From: Candidatus Kosakonia sp. 282A-S69
Lineage (GTDB): Bacteria; Pseudomonadota; Gammaproteobacteria; Enterobacterales; Enterobacteriaceae
DNA: 64,000 bases
Direction: 5' to 3'
Assembly: GCF_029433855.1 (NCBI RefSeq)
Contig: NZ_JAROAU010000001.1
Location: 701,888 to 765,887 of the forward strand
The position numbers and the translations under genes are program-made. Under the pieces are notes generated by a model, which made no database searches, was not told the DNA's origin, and saw only the letters and a program-made list of their open reading frames with translations. The stretch's first letter is position 1. The number at the start of each line of letters is the position of its first letter. Below, in pieces: positions 19,291 through 30,500 of the stretch.

Positions 19291-20544
19291 ATGCTGGAAC
19301 AAATGGGCATCGCGGCGAAAGCTGCGTCGTACAAGCTGGCGTTGCTCACAAGCCAGGAAAAAAACCGCGTGCTGGAGAAGATTGCCGACTATTTAGAGGC
19401 GCAGTCCGACGCGATTTTGCTGGCCAACGAGCAGGATCTGCAGGAAGCGCGCAGTAATGGTCTTAGCGACGCGCTGCTTGACCGCCTGGCGCTCAACCCG
19501 GCGCGGTTAAAAAGCATCGCTGACGATGTCCGCCAGGTGTGCAAACTCGCCGATCCGGTCGGCCAGGTGATAGATGGCGGCGTGCTCGACAGCGGGCTGC
19601 GCATCGAGCGCCGCCGCGTGCCGCTGGGCGTGATCGGCGTGATTTATGAAGCGCGGCCGAACGTCACCGTGGATGTCGCCTCCCTGTGCCTGAAAACCGG
19701 CAACGCCGCGATCCTGCGCGGCGGGAAAGAGACCTGGCGCACCAACGCTGCAACGGTGAAAGTGATACAGCAGGCGCTGGAAGAGTGCGGTTTACCGGCG
19801 GGCGCGGTACAGGCGATTGAGAGCCCGGATCGCGCGCTGGTCAACGAGATGCTGCGTATGGATAAGTACATCGACATGTTGATCCCGCGTGGTGGGGCAG
19901 GGCTGCATAAGCTCTGCCGTGAGCAGTCGACGATCCCGGTTATCACCGGCGGTATCGGCGTCTGCCATATTCTGGTCGATGAAACGGCAGAGATCGCTCC
20001 GGCATTGAAGATTATTGTCAACGCCAAAACCCAGCGCCCGAGCACCTGTAACACCGTTGAGACGCTGCTGGTGCATCAGGGCATTGCCAGCACCTTTTTG
20101 CCAGCGCTCAGCCAGCAGATGGCGGAGAGCGGCGTGACGCTGCATGCGGATGAGCAGGCGCTCGCGCTGTTGCAAAATGGCCCGGCGAAGGTTGAAGCGG
20201 TGAAGGCGGAGCAGTATGACGATGAGTTTCTGTCGCTGGATCTGAATGTGAAGATCGTCGCCGATCTTGATGATGCGATCGATCATATTCGCCAGCACGG
20301 CACGCAGCACTCCGATGCGATCCTCACCCGCACCCTGCGCAATGCCAACCGCTTTATCAACGAAGTCGACTCCTCAGCGGTGTATGTGAACGCCTCGACG
20401 CGCTTTACCGACGGCGGCCAGTTTGGCCTCGGCGCGGAGGTGGCGGTCAGCACGCAGAAGTTGCACGCGCGCGGCCCGATGGGCCTCGAAGCACTGACCA
20501 CCTATAAGTGGATCGGTTTTGGTGACGATACCATTCGTGCGTAA
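19291..20544 (+). CDS. proA: Glutamate-5-semialdehyde dehydrogenase (gamma-glutamyl phosphate reductase)
   Basis: Second enzyme of proline synthesis (417 aa), NADPH-dependent reduction of gamma-glutamyl phosphate to the semialdehyde. The aldehyde-dehydrogenase fold is complete, with the catalytic Cys in the segment [19 protein letters not shown]. Length and sequence match E. coli ProA. It forms an operon with proB; a large hairpin and tRNA-Thr follow. Confidence 0.97.
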   Translation: MLEQMGIAAKAASYKLALLTSQEKNRVLEKIADYLEAQSDAILLANEQDLQEARSNGLSDALLDRLALNPARLKSIADDVRQVCKLADPVGQVIDGGVLDSGLRIERRRVPLGVIGVIYEARPNVTVDVASLCLKTGNAAILRGGKETWRTNAATVKVIQQALEECGLPAGAVQAIESPDRALVNEMLRMDKYIDMLIPRGGAGLHKLCREQSTIPVITGGIGVCHILVDETAEIAPALKIIVNAKTQRPSTCNTVETLLVHQGIASTFLPALSQQMAESGVTLHADEQALALLQNGPAKVEAVKAEQYDDEFLSLDLNVKIVADLDDAIDHIRQHGTQHSDAILTRTLRNANRFINEVDSSAVYVNASTRFTDGGQFGLGAEVAVSTQKLHARGPMGLEALTTYKWIGFGDDTIRA

Positions 20545-20551
20545 ATAAAGT

Positions 20552-20604
20552 CGGGTGATGCAAAAGTAGCCGTTTGATTCACAGGGGCATTGACGCATCA
20601 CCCG
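20552..20604 (+). terminator. Candidate proBA terminator hairpin
   Basis: Perfect 10-bp stem CGGGTGATGC/GCATCACCCG with a long 33-base loop, followed by a weak T stretch (CTTAGTTTT). It lies between proA and the tRNA gene. The loop length makes it less certain than an ordinary terminator. Confidence 0.5.
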
Positions 20605-20655
20605 CTTAGTTTTAACCTTCTAACCCGTGATTCACGCTCGTGAACACCTCGCAGG

Positions 20656-20731
20656 GCCGATATAGCTCAGTTGGTAGAGCAGCGCATTCGTAATGCGAAG
20701 GTCGTAGGTTCGACTCCTATTATCGGCACCA
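20656..20731 (+). tRNA. thrW: tRNA-Thr (anticodon CGU)
   Basis: 76-nt tRNA with CCA encoded. The acceptor arms GCCGATA/TATCGGC pair, the anticodon loop reads TTCGTAA, and the T arm is GTAGGTTCGACTCCTAT. Sequence and position after proA are those of E. coli thrW. In E. coli this tRNA is the attachment site of the CP4-6 element, and here too accessory DNA begins immediately downstream. I did not find a second copy of its 3' end by eye. Confidence 0.97.
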
Positions 20732-20938
20732 CTTCAACTTCTTCTAAGCCCACTCAAGTACCCAGGAACCTTGCACTCTCCAGGTTTATCCCATTTTTTC
20801 ATCACTTAATCTTTATTGTTGTACCCGTTAATCGTCATCATTTGGTGTATATCAGGGCGTACACAGGCTATTCGGTCTTAGAGGTATACCAACAATACTT
20901 ACAGCTAGTTGCATTCAGAAAAAGGACATCAGGCTTAG

Positions 20939-21144
20939 AATATTGCCAATGAAGATATATTTTCTCGTTGGCGTGAGCTTGTTAACATTGGCGACAAAAC
21001 TTTTTGCAAGAACTTGTGCTTGATGTAAGTGATCTCGATCTTTTGACATTAACGCCCTTAAAAGATGTCCGTGAGAATGCTCTTAGGAGATGCGTGGCAT
21101 TAATCGAATCATCCATTAATCAATATGTATGCACTGGAAGATAA
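20939..21144 (+). pseudogene. Degenerate coding remnant downstream of thrW
   Basis: Two consecutive frames read as protein: NIANEDIFSRWRELVNIGDK, then after a one-base shift QELVLDVSDLDLLTLTP and RENALRRCVALIESS, ending at TAA 21144. No start codon or ribosome site precedes it and an in-frame TAG lies just upstream. This looks like the broken tail of a gene brought in with the tRNA-linked island. I do not recognise the family. The stretch 20732-20938 holds nothing I can identify. Confidence 0.4.
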
Positions 21145-21218
21145 GTCTATACAAAAGTTCATTTATTCATAGCTTCCTGTTAGGATTAATCTTAATGATA
21201 TTTAATTGGGCAGGGGAA

Positions 21219-22361
21219 ATGAATAAGACACTGATTGCAACGTTGGTATGTGTAACAATGTTAACGGCGTGTGGACCTAAAGCGTTAACACCCGAACAAA
21301 AACAGGAAGTTGCGGCTCTTAAGGCTGAGTTGTCCCAGACTGAGAGCGAAATTTCAGCAGCGAAAAAAATTGATCAACAATTTTCTGGTGGTTTGATTAA
21401 GAATTTAACTAACGCAAGACTGGAAGTATTGGGAACGAATAAGGCTCTTTTAGAACAGCGTATCAATGCTATTGAGTCAGGAGCTAAAATTAACGTCGTT
21501 ATCTCTGGTATCAAGCCAGACCCTGAACTTGCTGCGTCGATTAAAACTGAAATTGATAGCCTGACTAGAACAATTAACGAAGCTAAAGCTGATGCCAACC
21601 AATACAGTGGAGGTTTAATACAGTCACTTAAGCTATCAACCGTTGCCACTGAAGAGCAGAGCATGGCAATGCTGCAGCAAAAATATCTTACCGCTAAGTA
21701 TGGGCTTGCTGAAGTAAAGCTGGCATCGGTTCAGGATGATGTCGCTCCCACTAGCACTAAAAAGACAGCAACAGCTAAATATACAGAGCAACAGCCCCCT
21801 CAGCTACCACCAGCTGAAGGTCCGTTCGGTCTTGAGGCTGGCCTGACCAAAAAGAATATAGAGGATATGATCGGGGCGGAGCTAAAGCCATTTCCTGATA
21901 GCGTGAATCTTTATACTTCCGATAAATTGCCAAAGCAAAACGCAAATTTTGGAATGTACGGTTTACTGATATCACCAAAATCTGGCTTATGTGAAATTCG
22001 GGCTGTAGGTAGAGATATTGATACTGATAGCCATGGGCTGGCCCTCAAATCTAAGTTTGAAGATTTAAAGGGTTCGCTCAGTTCGCTTTATGGAAAGGGT
22101 AAAACGACAGACGTTTTACTGGCAGGCTCACTATGGAAAGAACCTCAGGACTGGATGATGGGACTACTCAAAAATGAACGTTTCTTATCTACCACCTGGA
22201 GGGGAACAAAAGAAATGCCGCTTAAAAATAATATTGCCTCTATCTCGATTGAAACTAAGGCGATCAGCGCAGAACAAGGTTATCTCTACATTCAGTACTT
22301 ATTTACGAATGACGATATTTGTAAGGCGGAAATTGAAGCTGCAAAAAAAAGCTCCCTCTAA
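21219..22361 (+). CDS. Predicted lipoprotein with coiled-coil repeats, unknown function
   Basis: 380-aa protein with a lipoprotein signal: MNKTLIATLVCVTMLTACG, lipobox LTAC with Cys18 as the lipidated residue. I start at 21219 because the frame's earlier start (21129) would bury this signal. Residues about 22-200 are helical and contain a tandem repeat, each unit carrying a YSGGLI/FSGGLI motif. A Pro-rich linker (EQQPPQLPPAEGPFG) and a C-terminal globular domain of about 150 aa follow. Base composition is lower in GC than the core genes, suggesting transfer. It has its own terminator and precedes cdiB by about 500 bp. The family is not known to me. Confidence 0.8.
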   Translation: MNKTLIATLVCVTMLTACGPKALTPEQKQEVAALKAELSQTESEISAAKKIDQQFSGGLIKNLTNARLEVLGTNKALLEQRINAIESGAKINVVISGIKPDPELAASIKTEIDSLTRTINEAKADANQYSGGLIQSLKLSTVATEEQSMAMLQQKYLTAKYGLAEVKLASVQDDVAPTSTKKTATAKYTEQQPPQLPPAEGPFGLEAGLTKKNIEDMIGAELKPFPDSVNLYTSDKLPKQNANFGMYGLLISPKSGLCEIRAVGRDIDTDSHGLALKSKFEDLKGSLSSLYGKGKTTDVLLAGSLWKEPQDWMMGLLKNERFLSTTWRGTKEMPLKNNIASISIETKAISAEQGYLYIQYLFTNDDICKAEIEAAKKSSL

Positions 22362-22372
22362 ATAGTTTGTAT

Positions 22373-22396
22373 AAAAGCCCCTAAGCAGGGGCTTTT
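22373..22396 (+). terminator. Rho-independent terminator after the lipoprotein gene
   Basis: Perfect stem AAAAGCCCC/GGGGCTTTT with a 6-base loop, 12 bp after the stop codon. Confidence 0.92.
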
Positions 22397-22854
22397 ATAC
22401 ATATGCGCTCATTTCCCGGCAACGAAATGGCCTTCAAAAAAAATACCTTAAAGTGCCGCTAAGAATATCTCTTCCTCAGACAATTCATGCAACTGGTGCC
22501 GTTCCTTTGCTTCTCCCTTAAGGAAATGTAACCACTCAGCCTTTGCACATTGCTGCTGATTGAACTCTATAAACCTACCAATTTAAGTAGCATGGTGGCG
22601 TTAAATAACCGATGCTTAAATTTATCAAAAATGGTAATGGTATATCATTAACCAACTCTGCTACACATTGAACATGTAAATACACCGAGATGCCCCTCAC
22701 TCTTTTCCAGAATATATCCTGACCTAAAGTTAAATTTAAAACCTCATTATCTATTTGCCCCGATGAGTGTTGCCTTTTTAATTAAATCATAAGAAAATAC
22801 TTAGAAATCATTATTAAAAGCAACTTAACCAAAATTATATTGGTCGGGTGACCT
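22397..22854 (+). other. AT-rich intergenic region, presumed cdiBA promoter
   Basis: About 460 bp without a credible gene on either strand, clearly richer in A/T than the flanks. It ends at cdiB, so the cdiBA promoter should lie here. I cannot point to a convincing operator. Confidence 0.5.
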
Positions 22855-22869
22855 GTGTTTTCTTCAGGG

Positions 22870-24531
22870 ATGAGAAAAGTGCGTTATTTCTTGCTGTTTA
22901 TATTATTTATTTCTGCCGCACAGGCTGCGCCATTATCGCCAGCTGACCGGGATGCGGTGCGTCAACAGCAGGAACAGCTGCTGCGCCAGAACCAGCAACA
23001 GCGCGATGAGCTGGAACGAAGCACGCCGCTGCCGCAGCAGGAGGCGCGTACGCCTGACGGCACGGCTCAGGGCCCCTGTTTCACCATCCACACCATCACC
23101 CTTTCAGGCGTCACGCTTATCAGCGCGAAAGCGCAGCAGAAGCTTATCTCTCCCTGGCTGAATCAATGCCTGGATATGGCAAAAATCACCGAATTAACCA
23201 CCGCTATTTCTGACTGGTATATCAGCCGCGGCTATATCACCAGCCGCGCGTTTCTTACTGAACAAGATCTGTCGCAGGGTGAATTACGCCTGGTAATAAT
23301 GGAAGGGAAATTAAGCCATATCCGCCTCGACGGTGAAACCCCGCGCATGCTGAAAATGGTTTTCCCCGGTCTGGAAGGCAAGGTGCTAAATCTGCGTGAT
23401 ATTGAGCAGGGGATGGAGCAAATAAACCGTTTGCGCAGCAATCCTGTGCAGATAGAAATAGTACCGGATACCGAGCCGGGATATTCCATCGTTAACCTCA
23501 CCGCCACGCCGGAATTTCCGTTAAGTGCCTCTCTCTCGCTGGATAATAGCGGGCAGAAGAGCACTGGCGAGGAGCAGTTAAACGGTTCACTGAGTGGAAA
23601 TAACCTGCTGGGGCTGGCTGATAAATGGTTTGTCAGCGGCGGGCGCAGCAGTGACTTTGCCACCGGATATGATGCGCAAAGTCTCCAGACCGGGGTCAGC
23701 GTGCCTTATGGCTATGGGCTTCTGGATTACAGCTATTCCTGGAGTAACTACCGCACCACTATCATGAATCAGGGTTTTCCATGGATTTCGACGGGGGACA
23801 CCAAAACCCATCGGCTGAATGGCTCATGGGTGGTGTTTCGTAATGGCGATATCAAAACCGCGCTCTCGGCGGGCGTAACCCAGCGCTCCAGCCGTAACTG
23901 GCTTAACGACGCGCCGCTGAAAAGCAGCACCCGCAACCTCTCCAGCCTCCAGCTTGGTATTAACCACACGCAGAAAATGTTCGGCGGTGTGGCAACGTTC
24001 AACCCCGGTTACAGCCACGGTATGCCGTGGTTTAACGCCGAAACCGATGAAGAGAAGATCGGCGACGTGCCGCGCGCAGAGTTCCGTAAGTGGAGCCTGA
24101 GCGCCAGTTTCCAGCGCCCGGTAACCCATGAACTTCTGTGGCTTAGCAGCCTGTACGGGCAGTGGTCGCCGGACAGACTTTATGGCAGTGAACGGCTGAC
24201 CCTCGGTGGCGAAAGCTCCGTTCGCGGCTTCAAAGAGCAGTATCTCTCCGGCGATAACGGGGGTTACTGGCGCAACGAACTCAACTACCCGCTGTTTACC
24301 CTGCCGGTGCTCGGGCAGATCAGCGCCACCGTCGCGCTGGACGGCGGCTGGCTGGAAAAGGATCGTTTCGACAAATTCGCTTCGGGCACGCTGTGGGGTA
24401 CAGCGGCATCGCTTAGCAGCGCCGGGCGCTGGTTCGCAAGCCAAATCACATTAGGGACGCCGCTCGCCTATCCCGACTGGCTGGGGCCGGATCATCTGAC
24501 GCTTAACTGGCGTGTTGCGGTGACATTTTAA
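22870..24531 (+). CDS. cdiB: CdiB, two-partner secretion outer-membrane transporter
   Basis: TpsB/Omp85-type transporter (553 aa) that exports CdiA across the outer membrane. A signal peptide (MRKVRYFLLFILFISAAQA) is followed by the N-terminal plug helix rich in Gln (RQQQEQLLRQNQQQRDELERS), two POTRA domains to about residue 210, and a beta-barrel with the family motif VRGFKEQYLSGDNGGYWRNEL and a terminal Phe. A GTG at 22855 could add five residues, but the ATG at 22870 places the signal peptide at the start. It is 11 bp upstream of cdiA, whose ribosome site is AAGGAAG, so they form one operon. Confidence 0.93.
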   Translation: MRKVRYFLLFILFISAAQAAPLSPADRDAVRQQQEQLLRQNQQQRDELERSTPLPQQEARTPDGTAQGPCFTIHTITLSGVTLISAKAQQKLISPWLNQCLDMAKITELTTAISDWYISRGYITSRAFLTEQDLSQGELRLVIMEGKLSHIRLDGETPRMLKMVFPGLEGKVLNLRDIEQGMEQINRLRSNPVQIEIVPDTEPGYSIVNLTATPEFPLSASLSLDNSGQKSTGEEQLNGSLSGNNLLGLADKWFVSGGRSSDFATGYDAQSLQTGVSVPYGYGLLDYSYSWSNYRTTIMNQGFPWISTGDTKTHRLNGSWVVFRNGDIKTALSAGVTQRSSRNWLNDAPLKSSTRNLSSLQLGINHTQKMFGGVATFNPGYSHGMPWFNAETDEEKIGDVPRAEFRKWSLSASFQRPVTHELLWLSSLYGQWSPDRLYGSERLTLGGESSVRGFKEQYLSGDNGGYWRNELNYPLFTLPVLGQISATVALDGGWLEKDRFDKFASGTLWGTAASLSSAGRWFASQITLGTPLAYPDWLGPDHLTLNWRVAVTF

Positions 24532-24542
24532 GGAAGAAGGCA

Positions 24543-27500
24543 ATGGATACTGTCAAACCTGTTCGTTTCTCACAACGCGCGCTGAGCTGGCTGATTATCA
24601 GCCTGCTGGTCTGGCAGCCCGTTGCGCCTTCCTTTGCTGCGGCCATCACGCCGAATGGCCCGGCCACCATGGACAAGGCCGCCAATGGCGTGCCGGTGGT
24701 CAATATCGCCACGCCTAACGGCGCGGGAATTTCCCATAACCAGTTCAAAGATTACAACGTCGGCACCGAGGGGGTAATCCTCAATAACGCCACCGGTCAG
24801 CTTACGCAGACGCAGCTGGGCGGGCTTGTCCAGAATAACCCGAACCTGCGCGCAGGCCAGGAAGCGCGCGGCATTATCAACGAAGTCACCGGCGGCAGCC
24901 GTTCCCAGTTGCAGGGCTATACCGAAGTAGCGGGGAAAGCGGCGAATGTCATGGTCGCCAACCCGTATGGCATCACCTGTAACGGCTGCGGCTTTATCAA
25001 CACGCCGAATGCTACGCTGACAACCGGTAAGCCGCAGTTTGACGCGGCGGGCAACCTCTCGGCGCTGGAGGTGACAAAAGGCACCATTACGGTGGAAGGG
25101 AAGGGGCTGGACGCCAGCGCGAGCGATGCGCTGTCGCTGATCTCGCGCGCCACCGAAGTGAACGCCGCGATCCATGCGAAAGCCTTAACGGTAACCGCAG
25201 GCGCTAATCGCATCGATGCCAGCGGAAACGCCACACCGATTGCTGGCGAAGGCGCGGCTCCGGTCGTGGCGGTGGATACCGGCGCGCTCGGCGGCATGTA
25301 TGCCAACCGCATTCATCTGGTCTCGACCGAAAAAGGCGTCGGGGTGAATCTCGGCAACCTGGCCGCGCGGCAGGGCGATATCCAGCTTGATGCCAACGGG
25401 AAAATGGTTATCCGGGAGAGTGTCGCCAGCGGATCGTTAACCGCGAGCGGCGAGAGCGTGACGCTGAACGGAAGCCACCAGACGGGCGGCAATATGGTTA
25501 TCGCCGGGACGCAGGCGGTGGCGCTTAACGGCAACCAGGTGGCGAAAGAGACGCTGGAGGTTAAGGCAAAAAGCCTCACCCACAGCGGAACCTCTACGGC
25601 GAATCGCATCGCGCTGACCGGCCAGGACACGCTCACCAATAGCGGCTCGCTGGTGGCGGAGGAGCTGGCGCTTGGCGCGTCGCACATCACCAACAGCGGG
25701 AAACTTCAGGGCACCCAGGCTCTGAATCTCAACACCACTCAACTGGATAACCTGGCGAGCGGTACGCTTTACTCCGCGCAGGATCTCACACTCACGCTGC
25801 CGCAACTCAACAACCAGGGCACGGTTCAGGGGCGCTCACTCAACCTGACCGGCGATCTGCTGCATAACAGCGGCACGTTGCTGTCGGAAAGCAATACGCA
25901 ACTGAAGATCGGGCAACTGGATAACCAGGGTACCATCGCGGCAAAACAGCAACTCACCGCCGAAACCAGCTGGCTCAATAACGGCCTGGCGGGGCAGTTG
26001 CAAAGCAGCGGTAATATCCGGCTCGGCGCTGATAATGCAGTGCTGAATGGCACTCAGCAGGCGAATGGGGCGCTGGAGGTCACGGCCAATACACTCGATC
26101 ACACCGGCAAATCAAGCGCCAGTGCGCTCAACCTCAATGCCCGCGACACCCTGACCAACAGTGGTTCGCTGGTGGCAAATAACCTGACTCTCGGCGCGGC
26201 GCATATCCGCAACAGCGGGCAGGTTCAGGGCAGCGACGCGTTGAACCTGAATACCAGCCTGCTGGATAACCAGGCCAGCGGTACGCTCTATTCAGCAAAA
26301 GATCTCAACTTTACCCTGCCACAGCTGAACAATCAGGGCACGGTGCAGGGGCTGTCGCTGCGTATCACCGGCGACGTGCTGAAAAATGAGGGCACGCTGC
26401 TTGCCGATACTGGCCTGTGGCTGAAGGCAAGGCAACTGGAAAACCAGGGGAGCATCGCGGCGCAAGGCCAGCTCACCGCCAGCGCGACTGAGCTTAATAA
26501 CCGCGGGCGTCTGGAAAGCAAGGGGCGTGTCGATCTCAGCGCGGATAACGCGATGCTTGGCGGAACGCAAACCGCGCAGGACGCGCTTAATGTAACGGCG
26601 AAAACGCTTAACCACAGCGGGCAGACCAGTGCGGCTGCCGTTGCCCTGACGGCGACAGATGCCATCAACAACAGCGGGTCGCTGGTGGCGAATAACCTCG
26701 CGCTGCATGCCGCGCAGATTAATAACTCCGCGCAGATTCAGGGCACCCAGGCGCTCAATCTGCAGGCGGATCGGCTGGAGAACCAGGCGTCCGGCACGAT
26801 CTACACCGCCCGGGATCTGATCCTCAACATTCCACAACTGCACAACAGCGGCACCATCCAGGGGCTGTCGCTCAGCACGACGGGCGATGTGCTGCAAAAC
26901 GAGGGCACACTGCTTGCCGATACCGGCCTCTGGCTGAGAGCCGGGCAGCTCGATAACCGGGGTAACATCGCTGCAAAAGGCCCGTTAATGGCTAACGCTA
27001 CCCGGCTAACCAACGCCGGGCGTCTGGAAAGCAAGAGCCGCATGGATCTCAGCGCGGATGACGCGACGCTTGGCGGGACGCAAACCGCGCAGGACGCGCT
27101 CACTGTGACAGCGAAAACACTCAACCATAGCGGGCAGACCAGTGCGGCTGCTGTCACCCTGACGGCAACAGATGGCATCAACAACAGCGGAGAGATGAGC
27201 GGAGCCGCTGTCGCTCTGACGGCGAAAAATAATATCAACAACAGCGGGGCCTTGATCGCGGATAACCTCGCGCTGCATGCCGCGCAGATTAACAACTCCG
27301 CGCAGATTCAGGGCACCCAGGCGCTCAATTTGCAGGCGGATCGGCTGGATAACCAGGCGTCCGGCACGATCTACACTGCTCAGGATTTGATCCTCAACAT
27401 TCCGCAGTTGCACAACAGCGGCACCATTCAGGGGCTGTCGCTTAATGCCACCAGCGATGTGCTGCAAAATGAGGGCAAGCTGCTTGCCGATACCGGGCTG

Positions 27501-30500
27501 GCGCTAAAAGCTCAGCAACTGGAAAACCGCGGTAACGTGGCGGCAAAAGGCCCCCTGAATGCCAGCGCCGGGCGGTTGAACAACCAGGGCATGATGCAGG
27601 GGCTGACGCTCGGCATTGCCGGTGATGTGCTGGAAAACAGCGGGACGCTGCAAGGCAAAACCCTCGATATGCGCGGCGGGCAGGTGCGCAACAGCGGCAT
27701 GCTGGTCGCGGATGACGCGCTGCGTATTGATGCCGGTTCCGTGACGACAACGGCTGACTCCACGCTCAACAGCAAAGGTAACCTCCAGCTTTCAGCAAAA
27801 CGTGACGCCTCGCTGCAAGGGCAACTCAACGCCGACAAATCGCTGGAGGTTGAGGCAGGCACGCTGACCAGCACCGCCCAGTTGCAAAGCGGCGGCAAGA
27901 TGGCGATCGCCGCCGACAGCGCCACGCTTAACGGCGCGCAGTGGGCGAAAGGGACGCTGGAGGTGAAGGCCAACACCCTGAACCACGGCGGCCGAACGAG
28001 CGCGGGAAGTATCGCACTCACCGCGCAGGATGGATTGACCAACAGCGGCACGCTGATTTCGGATAGCCTGGCGCTGAACGCACGGCAGATCGCCAACCGG
28101 GGCCTGCTCCAGGGCACCCAGGCGCTGAACCTGAACACCGGGCAACTGGATAACGAGACCGGCGGCTCGATCTATTCGGTGCAGAGCCTGCTGTTAAACA
28201 TTCCACATCTCAACAACCTCGGCACTATTCAGGCGCTCTCCCTGGCCTTCATCGGCGATACGTTACGCAACGACGGAGCACTGACCTTTACTTCCGACGC
28301 GCTGCTACGTGCCAACACGCTGGAAAACCGCGGCGCGATCACCGCCAAAGGGCGCTTAACCACCGAAGGCGCAACGCTTGATAACAGCGGCTCGCTTGAA
28401 GGCCAGACGCTGGAGATCGCCGCTGATACGCTGCGCAACAGCGGCTCAACCTTGTCTGCGGGTGATACGCAGCTTCGCGCCGGGCTGCTGGATAACCGCG
28501 CAACGATGGCGGCAAAAGGTCAGCTAACGGCCGATAGCCAGACGCTTATCAACAGCGGCACTTTACAGGGCCAGACGCTGGATATCGGCGGCGACGCCAT
28601 ACAAAACAGCGGCACGCTGAACGCAGCGGGCGCGGCGCAGATCCGTGGGGGAGAAGTAACGAACCTCGGTGCGGTGGCGGCAAAAGGCCAGCTCGCCGCC
28701 AGTGTCACAGCACTTAACAACAGCGGTACGGTACAGGGACAGGCTCTTGATATCACGGGCGATCGGGTGCAAAACAGCGGCACGCTGGCATCCGATAGCG
28801 CACTGCGCGTGCAGGCCGGAACGCTCGCCAGCGGCACGGGCTCCATCATTACCGGTATCGGCAATGTGGTGCTGCGTGCACAAACGGGGGCCGATCTCGA
28901 CGGGCAGGTGAACGCTGGCGGTGCGCTTACTGTTCACGCCGGGACGCTGAGCAGCCAGCAGCAGGCGCAGTTGCAGAGCGAGGGCAATATGACCCTCGAG
29001 GCGGACAACGTCACCCTAAACGGAACGCAGGCGGTCAAAGGCGCGCTGGATGTTAAAGCCAATTCGCTGAGCCATGGCGGCAAGTCCAGCGCGACCGGCA
29101 TCAATTTAAATGGGCAAACTACGCTGTCGAATAGCGGTACGCTGGTTGCCGACAACCTTGCGATGAACGGCGGGAAGATCCGCAACAGCGGCCTGTTGCA
29201 GGGCACCCGCGTGCTCGCTCTTCAGGCCGGCAAACTGGATAACCTCTCCGGCGGGACGATCTACTCCACGCAGGGCTTCACCCTCGCCACCCCTGAATTA
29301 ACCAACAGCGGTCTCATCACCACCGATGGCGAGCTGCATATTGGTGGCAACACGCTGGTAAACGACGGCGAGATCAACGGCGTCAGCCTCTCCAGTGATT
29401 ACCGAAACCTGACCAATGCCGCCAGCGGGCGTCTGCTGGCTGACAAAAACCTCACCTTCAATTCAGCCAATATCGTGAACGATGGGCTGGTCTCGGCAGA
29501 TACCGGCAGCGTGACGGCGCAGAGCCTGGAGAACCGCGGTGAGCTGACCGCCACCTCACTGCTGCTGACGCTCACGCGGCAGGCGATAAACCACAATAAC
29601 GGGCGCATCATTGGCGAGAGCGGCCTGACGCTCAGCGCACCGACGCTGCTTAACCAGGGCCTGATGGCAGGTAACAGCCTGACGCTGAAGCAGGGCGATA
29701 TTACCAACAGTGGAACGTTGCAGGGCACGAATGGCCTGTCGGCAACCGGCGCCAGCCTGAACAATGAGCAGGGCGGCGTCGTGCTGAGCAATGGCGCCGT
29801 CACCGTGAAAAATGGCCGCCTGGTCAATGCCGGCCAGTTGCAGGGCGATACGCTGGATTTAGCCACCGGCGAGTGGCTCAACAGCGGCACCGCGCTGGGC
29901 AAAAATGGGCTGAATGCCGAAGTTAGCGGCAAAATGGATAACCAGGGGCGCATCATCAGCCAGCAGGCGCTGACGCTCCGGGCGGCAGGCAGCGAGAATG
30001 ACGGCACGCTGATGGCTAAAGTGTTCGCCCTGCACGGCGATGTGCGTAACAGCGGGTTGATTCAGGGCAGCGACACGCTTGCCTGGGATGGCACCTCGCT
30101 GGTGAATGCGGCCAGCGGGCAGATGCTGAGCGGCAACGGCCTTACGCTTAATGGAAGCACGCTGGATAACCAGGGGCAGCTCCAGGGCCGCACCGTTACC
30201 GCAAACGCCGACAGTTTGCACAACGACGGCACCCTGCAGGCGCAGGACGATCTTAACGCCACGCTAAGCGGCAAGCTGGATAACCAGGGGCAGATGCTGA
30301 GCCAGGGCGCGGCGGATATCCGCACGGCGCAAACCCAGAACGGCGGCAAACTGGCGGCAAAAGTACTGCGGCTTACCGCGCCTGAACTGACCAACACCGG
30401 CCTGTTGCAGGGCAACGATGCCCTGACGCTCAGCACCCTTAACCTGCTGAATGGCAGCAAGGGTCAACTGGTCAGCGGCAACGCGCTGGCGCTGAATCTC

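Noticed and set aside
20671-20952. 93-codon frame starting in tRNA-Thr
   Set aside because: It begins inside the tRNA gene and has no ribosome site; downstream similarity is to a degenerate remnant in other frames.
22855-22869. GTG start of cdiB five codons upstream
   Set aside because: The ATG at 22870 begins directly with a good signal peptide; neither start has a strong ribosome site, so some doubt remains.
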